A stretch of 64,000 nucleotides of DNA from Nelumbo lutea. Taxonomy: Eukaryota; Streptophyta; Magnoliopsida; Proteales; Nelumbonaceae. The notes beneath the pieces were generated by a model. It was not told where the DNA came from, ran no database searches, and saw nothing but the letters and a program-made list of their open reading frames with translations. The stretch is from contig JAKGHH010000007.1 of the NCBI GenBank assembly GCA_022828595.1, positions 61,058,727 through 61,122,726 of the forward strand, read 5' to 3'. Below are positions 26,601 to 38,600 of this stretch, in pieces (positions within the stretch are counted from its first letter, which is position 1; each line of letters opens with the position of its first letter). The position numbers and the translations under genes were made by a program.

Positions 26601-29600
26601 GTATGACCTACATATTGCACTGAGAAAAGGAACCAGAGAATGTACCAAACGCCCATTGTATCCTTTAGCCAAATATGTATCATTCCAAAAATTCTCTAAA
26701 TCCCGTAAAAGTTTTCTAGCCAGCCTTAACACCATTCCAATTCCTAATACTCTAGCCGAGGCACTTTCTAATAAGGAGTGGAGAAAAGCCATGAGAGTGG
26801 AAATGGAGGCATTAGAAAAAAACAACACATGGGAAGTTGTGGATCTACCAAGAAACAAGAAGACGGTAGGTTGTAAATGGGTGTTCACAATTAAGTACAA
26901 ATCTGATGGGTCATTAGAAAGGTACAAAGCACGCCTGGTAGCCAAGGGATATACACAGACTTATGGGGTAAATTATTAGGAGACTTTTGCCCCAGTAGCT
27001 AAAATGAATATAGTAAGGGTGTTACTGTTGTTGGCTGCTAACTATAATTGGGATTTGCAATAGTTTGATGTAAAAAATGCGTTTCTCCATGGTGATCTAG
27101 AAGAGGAGATATACATGGACATTCCACTGGGTTTTAGAGAAGGCATTAAAGGGAACAACGTTTGTCGGTTGAAGAAAGCACTATATGGTCTCAAACAATC
27201 TCCAAGAGCATGGTTTGGAAGGTTTACGAAGGTAATGCTGAGTACAAGTTACAAGCAAAGTCAAGGTGACCACACATTGTTTATCAAACACACAGCCTCA
27301 GGGGGAGTTACTACACTATTAGTCTATGTGGATGATATAATTGTTACTGGGAATGATAAAAAGGAGAAGGAAGCATTGAAAAACTGCCTTGCCAGAGAAT
27401 TTGAGATAAGACTTGGGGAGACTAAAGTATTTTCTTGGAATTGAAGTTGCTCATTCTAAATAAGGCATCTTTATCTCTCAACAAAAGTATGTTGTTGATC
27501 TTTTAAGAGAAATAGGAAATATGGCATGTAAACCAGCTTCCACGCCTATAATTCCCAATCATAAATTTGGAGAGGTCAACGAGAATGCAAGTGTAGACAA
27601 GGAGATGTTCCAAAGACTAGTTGGAAAACTCATTTTTCTTGCACATACACGACCGGATATTGCATATGCTGTAAGTGTAATACGTCAGTTTTTGCATAAT
27701 CCTAAAGAAGTTCATCCGCAGGCTGCTCATCGAATTCTGCACTATTTGAAAGCCAGTCCAGGAAAAGAAATTTTGTTCAGAAGAAATGGAGGACTGACTC
27801 TTGAAGCATATACAAATGCCGATTATGCAGGATCTCTAGTAGATAGATGGTCCACTTCTGGTTACTGTACCTTCTTAAGAGGAAACTTAGTCACTTGGAG
27901 GAGTAAGAAGCACAATGTAGTGGCTCGGTCAAGTGCAGAGGCAGAATTCAGGGCTATGGCACAAGGAGTGTGTGAATTACTCTGGTTGAAGATAATTTTA
28001 GAAGACCTGAAGATTTCACGAGAAGAGCCTATGAAACCATATTGTGACAACAAGTCAGCCATCAATATTGCTCACAATCCTGTTCAACATGGCAGGACGA
28101 AGCACATCGAAATTGACCGACACTTTATAAAAGTGAAACTGGACAGTAAGTTGATTTGCACTCCCTATGTGTCTACAAAAGGACAACTGGCCGATATACT
28201 TACTAAAGGGCTCAATAGTACAGACTTTCGGAGAATTATAGTCAAGCTGGGAATGGAGGATCTCTATTCACCAGCTTGAGGGGGAGTGTTGGAAAACGTG
28301 GGGTTACTGGTTCAAATCTGAAAATAGAATTTTATATATTCCTAGGATTGTGGAAGGATTGATTTAGAAAGTTTTTCTTTCTATTTCTTTCTTTCTATTT
28401 TTGTACTTTATATTTTCTCTTCTTTTTATTTTTTCTTCTTTCTATTTTCTTTTCTTTCTATTTTTCTTTCTTTCTATTTATTGCCGCAGCTTACTGTATA
28501 AATATGCCAATTGGCAATAGAATGAAACATATCAGTATTCTACCATTCCAAAACAGTAGGATAAGTATTGTGAAATGCAATGAGCAGTGCACTTTCTCTT
28601 CCCTTTTCTAAGAGCAATAGGGAGGTCAAGGTTATCTGTAACAGTGTTAGTAGGACCAATGGGAATTGAAATAGTAGTGAAATCAAGAGGAATACCTGAA
28701 TCCGTATCAGCTGAATTTGGAGTCTCCAAGGGATCGACAGGAAGTGGTGTGAGATCTGCTGTAGTGGAATCAACCGCCTTATGAAGTCTCTGCCGTGAGT
28801 AATGTTGTGAGACGGAACGCAAAGGAGGTGGCAAGGTAGGTGACATCGGGTGGTGGTCAAGCACAGGAGTAGACATAGGGACTAGAACTGGGAGAGGGAT
28901 AAAATGCTGACTTACTTCCCCAAAACACTCCCCCTGAGAAGGATTCCTTGAGAAGAAGTACGTAGATTCAAAAAAGGTAATGTCCATAGTAACATACCGG
29001 TTCCCAGAGACTGGATCATAGCATCGGTACCCTTTCTGATTCTTTGCATATCCAAGGAAGACACATTTCTTTGCCTTGGGATCAAGCTTCGAACGGTAAG
29101 GACCAAGGATATGTGCAAAGCAGACACACCCAAACACCCTTAGAGGAATATGAAACATCTCTCCCTGAGGAAAAAGAAGGTTGAATGGAGTGTTGAATCC
29201 AAGTATATGGGAAGGCACCCTGTTAATCAGATATACTACCGTGAGAACTGCATCACCCAAACAAACCAGAACTGTAGTTGTGATCATCATGCTTCTTGCC
29301 GTCTCAACAATGTGTCTGTTCTTCCTCTCTGCAAAACCATTCTGTTGCGGACTGTAGGAGCAACTACTCTGATGGACAACACCATACTCCAACAGATATG
29401 AGGTCAGATGTCTCTCAAAATATTCCCTAGCATTGTCAGATCTGAACATCTTTATTCTCATTCCAAATTGTGTTAGTACCATCTGGTGGAATTGCCTCAC
29501 CAAGGATGGTACTTCATTGTGAGATTTCATCAGGTAAATCCAGGAATATCGAGAGAAATCATCCACAAATAGGAGAAAATAGCGATAGCTGCCCACAGAG

Positions 29601-32600
29601 GGAACATGGTAAGGGCCCCACACATCTGAAATGAATAACATCAAAAGGAGAAGAACATCTTTTATTACTGGATTTAAAAGAGTGTCTACAATGCTTTCCA
29701 AATTCACAACCTTCACACTTCAACCTTGACAGACTCACAGACTCAAAACAGTTTTGGAAACAAAGAACTTAATGAAGAAAAAGACAAATGACCCAGACAA
29801 TTATGCCAAAGTATAATCTGATCCACAGATTTTGACTCACTGTCCTTGCAAACATGATGACTTTGGTGAATTGGAAGAGCATCCAAGAGGTAGATTCCAT
29901 TCACTTCACGACCACTCCCAATCGTCCTCTTTGAGTCCAGATCCTATAAAATACAACATCCAGGAGAAAAAATTACTGAGTAGTTCAGATTCTTAGTCAA
30001 ACTACTAACAGATAATAAATTGGTGCTCAATCTAGGCACATGGAGGACATAGGGTAAACAAACGGAATCATTAATCTTGACAGATCCCTTCCCAGCAATA
30101 GGAACATGGGATCCATCAGCTGTGGAGACCCTATCTCTGCCAGAACAGAGCTGGTAAGAGGAGAAAATAGTGGAGCAATGGGTCATGTGCTCTGAGGGAG
30201 TCTATAATCCAAGGAGATCTCTCCTTACCTGAAGCAGAAACATAGTTTGCGGTGACATGTGAACTACTTGTGTGGGCAAAGGAGGTAGAGTGAGCTCCAC
30301 CTGTGCTACCTGTACCTTGTTGTCCGCTTGCGGATGAACTGGAACTAGTTGTATCCCTCTGATTCAGAAGTAACCCAAACCTCTCAAGCTCGGCCCTTAC
30401 TGCAGCAACTGCAACGGACTCTAAAGCAGCTATAGTAGGGGGGGCCGGAGTGTCACCAGTAACTACCATGTGCGCATTTCCTTTCTTATTCTTCAATCTG
30501 GTTGGCACAAGATGTGGGTGAAGCTTCCAACAAGTATCTCTTTTTATGCTTAGGCTTCTTATAGTAGTCACAGACTAAGTCCCTTTTGTCTTCCTTCTTG
30601 TTTTCATTGCCATTCTATTTAGATTTCACAGCACTTACCATAGCGGACTGATCAGAAATGAGATTCTTCATCATTACATCCCTCCTGCACTCCTCTCCTG
30701 ACACAAATGCATATGCTTGGGAGAGAGTGACACTGTCCTTGGAGAAGAAGATGCTATCGTGCAATGCCATACTCGGGGTTAAGGCCAACAAGGAATTCAA
30801 ACACCCTATACGTCTCTAAGTGTCTTTGATAGGTAGCTGCATCCTTGGTGGTTTCCCAAGCAAAGGTCTGTAGATGGTCGATCTCCTGCCACAGGGTCTT
30901 AAGGACTAAAAAATAAGCTGCAACAAATCTATCTCCCTGCCTTGTAGCAATGACCTGATTTCTTAGTTGATAAGCCCTAGCAACATTCTCCTTTTGTGAA
31001 TAGGTTTTTGCAACCCCATCCCATATTCTCCTTAGCAGTATTTGCCCATAAAAAATTTTTACTTATATGTGGCAACATGGAATTACACAACCATGTCATT
31101 ACTATATAATTTTTCTTGCACCCACCGGGAGTTGCCAGTTTCAGGTTTCACCTCTTCACCAGTAATATACCCCAATTTTCCACGAGCCCCAATGGCCATC
31201 TTTGCAGATTGGGACCATTCCAAGTAGTTTGTACCATCCAACCTAACTGTAGTAATGGTCTCAATTCCGAAGGGGTCTCCAGCACCAGTAGTAATATACC
31301 CATTTCATTCCCGGGCTTTTATTCAACTTTGTGTCCCTCCATACTTTTCAAAAGGGTATAGAAAACAAATAAAAGATGCAGCAAAACAAACAAAACACCT
31401 TCTGGAACCAACGACACTTCTTTGGTGTCCTGAACTTTCTCCCACGAAAGATTTCTTTTCTGTGGGATGGGAGAAGAGAGAGAAAAAGCAAACCACCCTC
31501 TCTAGAAGCCTCCAAACCACGTGGGACTTGAATCGCCTCTTATAAAAAACTCCAAGGAACCCTAAAAAAATAGGGCGCCACTACCTAGGTCAAAATTGAA
31601 GAGTCCAACAAAAACAGGACTCTTCCCCTTTCTCCAGTTTTTCTTGATTCTGATGAGAAACCCTAGACCAGCTACAGGGCATATAGATCCTACAAGAAAA
31701 TCCAAAAACTGGGCTTACCTGAGAGCTTCGATCAGCCTCTTAAATCTCCATGCAGTCGGCTGATCTAGGGCTGCATGAGAGAATCACTTCCCAAACCTTC
31801 AACCTGCTCTGATACCAAGTAGAAACCACTATCTGCTGATTCAGTCAAGCTTCTTGTGGAAGGAAGAGGTGAAAGCTGTAGATTTCAGCAATAGAAGAGG
31901 AAAGGAAAGAAGGGAGAAGAAGGTCAACTAGGATTGTGTATCATAACCCTAGCCGCCAGCCCCTCATTCTATTTATAATTAACTTAAATATGAGATATTA
32001 CAAAGATGCCCTTAGTAGGGCGGCAACTCAAACTAAATAGTTACAACTCTTGAAAAAATAAAAACTAATGGGCCCAAGGCCCAACAACTTCTTAATTTAA
32101 AAGAAAATAAACTAAACACAAATCGGCCCACTCAACAGTCTCCATGCTGAACTAAGCAAAGAAAAGAAACTCAATTGACCTCTTTCCAAATAGAAAAAAG
32201 TATCCCAAAAACTGAGTAGGACCAGATGAACAATAAACTGAATGTTTCTCAAGAGAAAACCTAAAAGCAACCCTGGAGAAAGTCTAAAATATCAACGGCT
32301 CCCTCCAGATGTTTCAAGAAGTCTATCTCCTGCTGTTAATCTCAAGGAAAATTGTAAAACCACCCAGAAAACTGTGTGCTACCTTCAATCTGAGATATAA
32401 TCCCTAAACCTCAACAGCATTGGTATCTCTGATTCTTTCTAATCACTATGCAATCTCCAAAGCAAGAAACAACCTTGGGCAATGCTTCAATCTCCAAGAA
32501 TTAGGCCAAAAAGACTGAAAACTCCAGCCCTAAAAGAATCTCATGCCGCTGGTTGACTTAAGCTTACATGAGATCTCTAAACAAATCTAATCCTGCTCTG

Positions 32601-35600
32601 ATACCAACTTGAATTTACAGCTGTTTACATACTAGGTTTAGGATGTGATCAGCCAAGAAAAAAAGAAGAAAGCAGAGTAAGAGAAGAAGGCGGAGAAGAG
32701 AGAATAGAAGAGGGCAGAATGTAGTGGTCCTGCTGCCCCAATCGTTATTATTTATATGAGAAAACATAATAACATGTAGAAAGAATAATACCCTGCCACC
32801 TATAACGGCAAAGTAAACTGGCAATAAAAAAGACAAAAAATTACAGATAACATTGTTTGCTGAAATAGAGCTGTCGAATGAGAGAAGAAGAAGAAGATAT
32901 GAGATGGGCGGCAGAATTAGTTCTCAGCCAGCCCTAATCTATTATATATAACAACATTACATAATGTTACATAAATAGACCAGAATGCCCCTGATTAGTG
33001 GAGGGACACCTAGTCAAATAAACACTAAATAAGATTAGGCCCAGAAACTAAGGCCCAATAACTAATGACTTAAGACCCAACAAGGATAAACATACAAATT
33101 AAGACAGCCGAACCAACACTCCCCTCAAGCTAAGCATGGATGTCAATCATGTTTAGCTTGCCAAGTAAGTCCAAGAATTTCACTGTAGCTAGCCCTTTAG
33201 TCAGAACATCTGCAATCTGCATCTCGGAGGGAGTATAAGGGATGCAAAGTTCTCCTGAGACGATTCTTTCTCTGACAAAGTGACGGTCTATCTCAATATG
33301 TTTAGTTCTATCATGTTGCACTGGGTTATTTGCAATGTTGATGGCATCCTTGTTGTCACAGTACAACCTGAGAGGACACTCAATCTTTATTCCAAGTTCA
33401 CCAAGCAGGATCTTAAGCCATAAAAGTTCAACAACACCATGAGCCATAGCTCGATATTCGACCTCTGCACTAGATCTAGCAACCACATTCTGTTTTTTAC
33501 TCCACCAAGTAACTAAATTTCCTCCAACAAAGGTGCAGTACTCAGAAGTAGACTTTTGGTGTCCCAACTGAGAGCCAGTCCAATCTGCATCATTATATCC
33601 TTCAACTTCAATTTAACTGTTTTTTCTGAACAGAATCCCTTTCCCGGGCAAGACTTCAAATATCTGAGGATCCTTTCCACAGCTTTCATGTGAGGGATTT
33701 TAGGAGTGTGCATGAACTGACTGACAAACATGTACAGCATAAGCAATGTCAGGTGCGAGTGAGGGACAGGTAAATCAACTTCCCCACCAGCTTTTGGTAT
33801 CTTTCCTTATCAAGGTAGTCCTCTCCTACTGACATCTGTAGACCATGATTCTGTTCTATTGGAGTATCTGCTGGCCTACACCCCATCATGCCTGTCTCTT
33901 GAAGAAGATCAAGGATGTATTTCCGCTGACATATATAGATGCCCTCATTGGATCTTGCAACTTCAATCCCAAGAAAGTATCTCAGTTGGCCCAGGTCTTT
34001 GATCTCAAATTCAGCAGCCAAGACCTCCTTTAGTCTTTTAATTTCTTCTTGATCATCCCCTGTAATTACCATATCATCCACATATACAATAAGTGCTGTA
34101 AGTTTGCCATTTCTCTTCCTTATGAATAGGGTATGATCTGCCCCACTTTGAGTGTAACCCCCTTTCTTCATGGCCCCACATTGCTTTCTCAAACCAAGCT
34201 CGAGGGGACTGCTTAAGGCCATATAGGGCTTTTCTCAGTCTACATACCTTCTTGCCAAACTCATAACCTGGTGGAGGATCCATGAATACTTCTTCATGCA
34301 GGTCACCATTCAAGAAAGCATTCTTCACGTCCAACTGATGTAGCTCCCATGAGAAATTTGTAGCTAATGATAATAGAACTCGGATTGTGTTGAGTTTTGC
34401 CACCGGAGCAAAGGTTTCTTTGTAGTCAATCCCTTCTTTTTGAGTGAACCCTTTTGCTACCAGTCTAGCCTTGTACCTTTCAATGGACCCGTCCTCCCTA
34501 TTCTTCACAGTGAACACCCACTTGCATCCAACAGTGCCTTTCCCTTCTGGTAGATCCACTAATTCCCAAGTCCCTGCTTTCATTAAGCCCTTCATTTCTT
34601 CATCCATAGCCTCTTTCCATTTTGGGTCAGATACTGCCTCAGAATACCTGGTAGGAACATGTACAGAAGAGAGAGCAGACACAAAAGAACAATAACGGGG
34701 AGACAAATGTGAGTAAGACACAAAATCAGAGGAACTGATAGGATTACCTTGAGTTTCTGAGACAGGTTGATCCGAGTCCAATTGGTTGCTGTCATGAGTT
34801 AGAGGGCCCTTCTTCCTTCTGTTGTAGGTGATTCTGATATCTCTTTGCAGCCTGCTTGAGTCTTCAGTAACATCTGCAACATCACTTGTAGTGGCTGGTA
34901 CAATGGGAGCCTCACTAGATTCACCCAGGATACTACAAACTAGGTGGATCAGGAGGAGGAGATGGAAGGTCTGAGGTAGAGAGAGGCACAAAGAAAGGGG
35001 AACAAAAGAATCCTCTTCAATCCCACTAGTCTCCCCCTGAAGAGGATTCTGGGAAGAATGAAAATAGGATTGAGACTCAAAGAATACCACATCCTTTGTT
35101 ACATATTTTTTCTTGGTGACTGGATCATAACACTTGTATCCCTTCTGAGTAGGAGAGTACCCCAAGAAGATTCCCTTTGTAGCCCTAGGATCCAATTTGG
35201 TCTTCTTCGGATCCTTGACATGTATAAAGTATACAACACCCAAAGACTCCCGGTGGAAGAGAAAAGCCAGGAAGATGAGGAGGAGGATGGAAGAGAATTG
35301 GTCCTTAGACGGGCTAGGGCCCGGCTAAGTACCTCTACCTCATCAGCAGTAAAACCCAAGGGGGAATTAGTAGTCTGTCCCATGGAAGAGGAAGTAACTG
35401 TGGATGAGTGTTTTGAACCATCATCACTGTGACCCGTAGCCAGATTCACACTTGCAGATTGACCCTTCTGATGCTTCTTATCTTTCCTCAATGCAGCTCG
35501 CTTCAAATGCGGATGGAGAACCCAACAGGTCTCTTTCACATGCCTTTCCCTTCCACAGTGGATGCACTTCAGATGTCTCTTGTCAAAGTGTCTGTTTCCC

Positions 35601-38600
35601 CTTTGATTTGTAGAGATTAAGGCCGAATGTTCCACAGACTGTTCAGCTAGTTTAGTTTGAGTATCAACTTGCATCTCTTTTCTTCTCACCTCTTCATTCC
35701 TTACAAGGTAGTAAACATGATGTAAGTCTGGCATTTCATCCCTTCCCAGAATTTGGGACCTTATGCTCTCATATATAGGATCTAGGCCAGCCAGAAATTT
35801 AAATGCTCTACCCTCTTCAACTTGTTTGTCATGCTTTTCCTTGTCTCTGGCATTCTCACAATCAATAATAAGGTGGTGATCTAACTCTTCCCATAGTCCT
35901 TCTAGTGTAGCAAAATATGTTGCAACACTCATATCTCCTTGCCTCAAGGCAGCAATGTCTTGATTCAGTTTGTAAATTCTTGCATTATTCTTTTTCTGCC
36001 CATAGGTTTTAGAAACTTTTTCCCATATCTTGGCAGCCGTGGAGAAATGTTGAACAGTCCTAGCTACTCTTGGAGTCATTGAGGCAAGTATCCAGGACAT
36101 AACTATATCATTCTCCTTGCGCCAAGCTGCATATTCAGCACTCCCCACTTCGGGTTCCTTCTTCTGCCCGTTCAAGTAACCGGTGAGTTCCCGGGATGTG
36201 ATGAACAACATGGCTGAGACAGACCATTCTCTGAAGTTGTACTCATCCAACAACACACTTGTGATGTGTAGGCTGTGCAGAGATTTGGATTCTCCAAATT
36301 AGGAGACCTCCCACAAGCCCTAACATTTCTAGAAGACACTTCCCCGGATATGGAAGACATCTTCTCCTACTCGTAAAGTCAAGACTGTAAACACAATATA
36401 TAATGAACTGTTTCACACTTACGGAGCTTGCTGCACTGTAAACTCAGTCCTGAGAACCCGACACAGAGCTGAAACACCGAGTACTACACTGCACACTGTG
36501 CCCTAATTACTGCTGTCGCAGATTATAATCTGTTGTGCTACCTTCTGCTGTGTTCTAATCACTGTTGTCGTAGCCTGCAGCTTGCTGTGTTAGCTTCTAC
36601 TGTGTGCTAAGCACTGCTATCTCAGGTTATACTCTCACCCACGAACAGTTCTAGAACTGCTGAGATTCGCCCTTTCTCCTAGATCTGTTCTACACAGATC
36701 TATCTTAGCCGAATGGCTACAGTCTGCTGTACTGCGTCTATTAGGGCATCAGCCTCTGGGTCTATCTCCCCTTGGGCCCTACAACCAAGGGAAACCCTTG
36801 ATGTAGGTCCAACTGTGTTTCTGCGACCAACCCTAGGGTTTCTTTGCAGCAACCAAGAAAAAGAAGAGAGAGAGTGTTAACTGCGAGTAGAAGAAAAGGC
36901 GGCTGCTGTAACCAGTCAAAAGATTAGTGCTTTGATACCATGTTTGCTGAAATAGAGCTGTCGAATGAGAGAAGAAGAAGAAGAAGATATGAAATGGGTG
37001 CCAGAATTAGTTCTCAGCCAGCCCTAATCTATTATATATAACAACATTACATAATGTTACATAAATAGACCAGAATGCCCCTGATTAGTGGAGGGACACC
37101 TAGTCAAATAAACACTAAATAAGATTAGGCCCAGTAACTAAGGCCCAATAACTAATGACTTAAGACCCAACAAGGATAAACATATAAATTAAGACAGCCG
37201 AACCAACAAACATAATGTATGGAATCACCAAGTAAACATTAGGTCTGGTCTACTGTTTCACTATCATTCAAAATTCACATTAGTAATAGTTTGGCAAAAT
37301 ATTTTATTCTGGTGTCATCTGAGAGAATCCTCCTTTTATACAGGGTTCAAGTTGCTAATTCATAACAAGCTAAATTTTAGCAGGTGGCAGGAGTTAACTT
37401 CTTTTCTTATCCTTCTTGTTCTTTTAGTTTGTATTATGTCTATATCATATTGGATTATGTTATACTAATTCTAGGTTTTTTGTAGGATTATCGGCATAAT
37501 GTTAGCTCTGATCCATGCAGTAGTTTCTTCTTAGCTTTTCTTTGTATCCATGTAATATTTCACACTTCACATTTTATATGTTTAATGGTTTCGTTTTACA
37601 GGTTGTGATGGATGCAGTCAATAAGCCTCGGAATATTAATTATAAAGGGCTCACAGATTTGGTTACTGAGTGAGGAAAAATTATTTTACTAGTTTATGAT
37701 GGTTTCCTGTATAACCTCATTTGTTTGAAGCTTTTTTTAATAAGATGTTTACATGGTCATTTTTTATATACTAACATTTTCTATTGATTTTTTGGGAAAA
37801 CTACAGATGTACACAACTTATAAATTAAAAACGTAAGTCAGCCCAGGCAGAATTTGAAAGCCTGCTGAAATTTGGGTTATTATAATTAATTCCAGATTCC
37901 CATGCCACACCCCTGGCACCCCTTTGAGATAGCATAGGTTAGTGCATAAGCTACCTCACAATACCTATAAAGTGAACGATATCTGGCCTTGTAAGGGGAA
38001 GATAGATCAAACTCCCTACAAGTCATTTAAATATCCCGACATCCTAAACAGCATCTATGCTATAATCATCTAACTTTATATTTGGATCTATGGGCATATT
38101 TATTGTCCTTGGTCCAAGCTTTTGCATGTTTTCTAGAAAATCTAGTATACATTTTTCTTTGGGAAATAAAGATATCGTCTTTTAATCTTTAATCTTGAAC
38201 TCCTTTGCTAAAACTACTTTAGCTATAAGATATTTTGGGCATGACAAAGCTCTTACTAAAACTGAATGTTGAACCATGGATATGGCACATGCTATGTTTA
38301 GACCTGCCAGAGGCTCCTAGAAAGCAAAGTTACCCTCATGTAAATCTTTCTTAGGGTGCCTTGCCCTCGTTACAGAAATATAATACATTTTGCACTAAAC
38401 AAAAAAGAAGAAAAAGGTACCTTCATGTACAATACTAATCCATCCTCCCTGGGCAGGACCCAGATACAAATCTTCCTTATTAGTCCCTTCTCTAGCTGAT
38501 GAGTTGGCGGACCGATACAAATGAACTGTTCAATCTGGATGCCAAAGATTGTTCCTTTGTAATAGCATGAAGATGCAATCATGGCTTAGAGATCTTCTCT

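Larger units (their letters stand above)
23413..28555 (+). mobile_element. Copia-3, youngest-looking element nested in copia-2
   Basis: LTRs 23413-23670 and 28287-28555 begin TGTTGGAAAACG and end CCAAAACA. They differ at about seven positions plus small indels in the CTTT-rich part. PBS TGGTATCAGAGC at 23671-23682 is perfect; polypurine tract TTGAGGGGGAG just before 28287. It is inserted in the pol of copia-2 in the opposite orientation. The 5-bp flanks (TATAG, GTAGG) do not match, so the target duplication is decayed or absent. Confidence 0.92.
21521..32142 (-). mobile_element. Copia-2, Ty1/copia element with TSD GTCTC, interrupted by copia-3
   Basis: The element proper is 21526-32137. LTRs of 320 bp each lie at 21526-21845 (3') and 31818-32137 (5') and look nearly identical by eye. 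The PBS complement GCTCTGATACCA (31806-31817) directly abuts the 5' LTR, and a polypurine tract lies at 21846-21858. The 5-bp duplication GTCTC is at 21521-21525 and 32138-32142. Without copia-3 the element is about 5.5 kb. It landed only a few bases after the start codon of the copia-0 gag. Confidence 0.92.
32849..37213 (-). mobile_element. Copia-4, complete LTR element with internal deletion, TSD AACAT
   Basis: The element proper is 32854-37208. LTRs 32854-33118 and 36941-37208 differ at about five positions plus one GAA unit, so insertion is fairly recent. The PBS complement GCTTTGATACCA (36929-36940) abuts the 5' LTR, with one change from the usual. AACAT is present at 32849-32853 and 37209-37213. 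The element is about 4.36 kb because protease and most of integrase are missing. Confidence 0.93.

Noticed and set aside
23408..28560. Target site duplication for copia-3
   Set aside because: The flanks TATAG and GTAGG do not match; I report the element without a TSD.
28532..28860. Apparent protein extending from copia-2 integrase across the copia-3 LTR
   Set aside because: The frame runs through an LTR boundary and is accidental.
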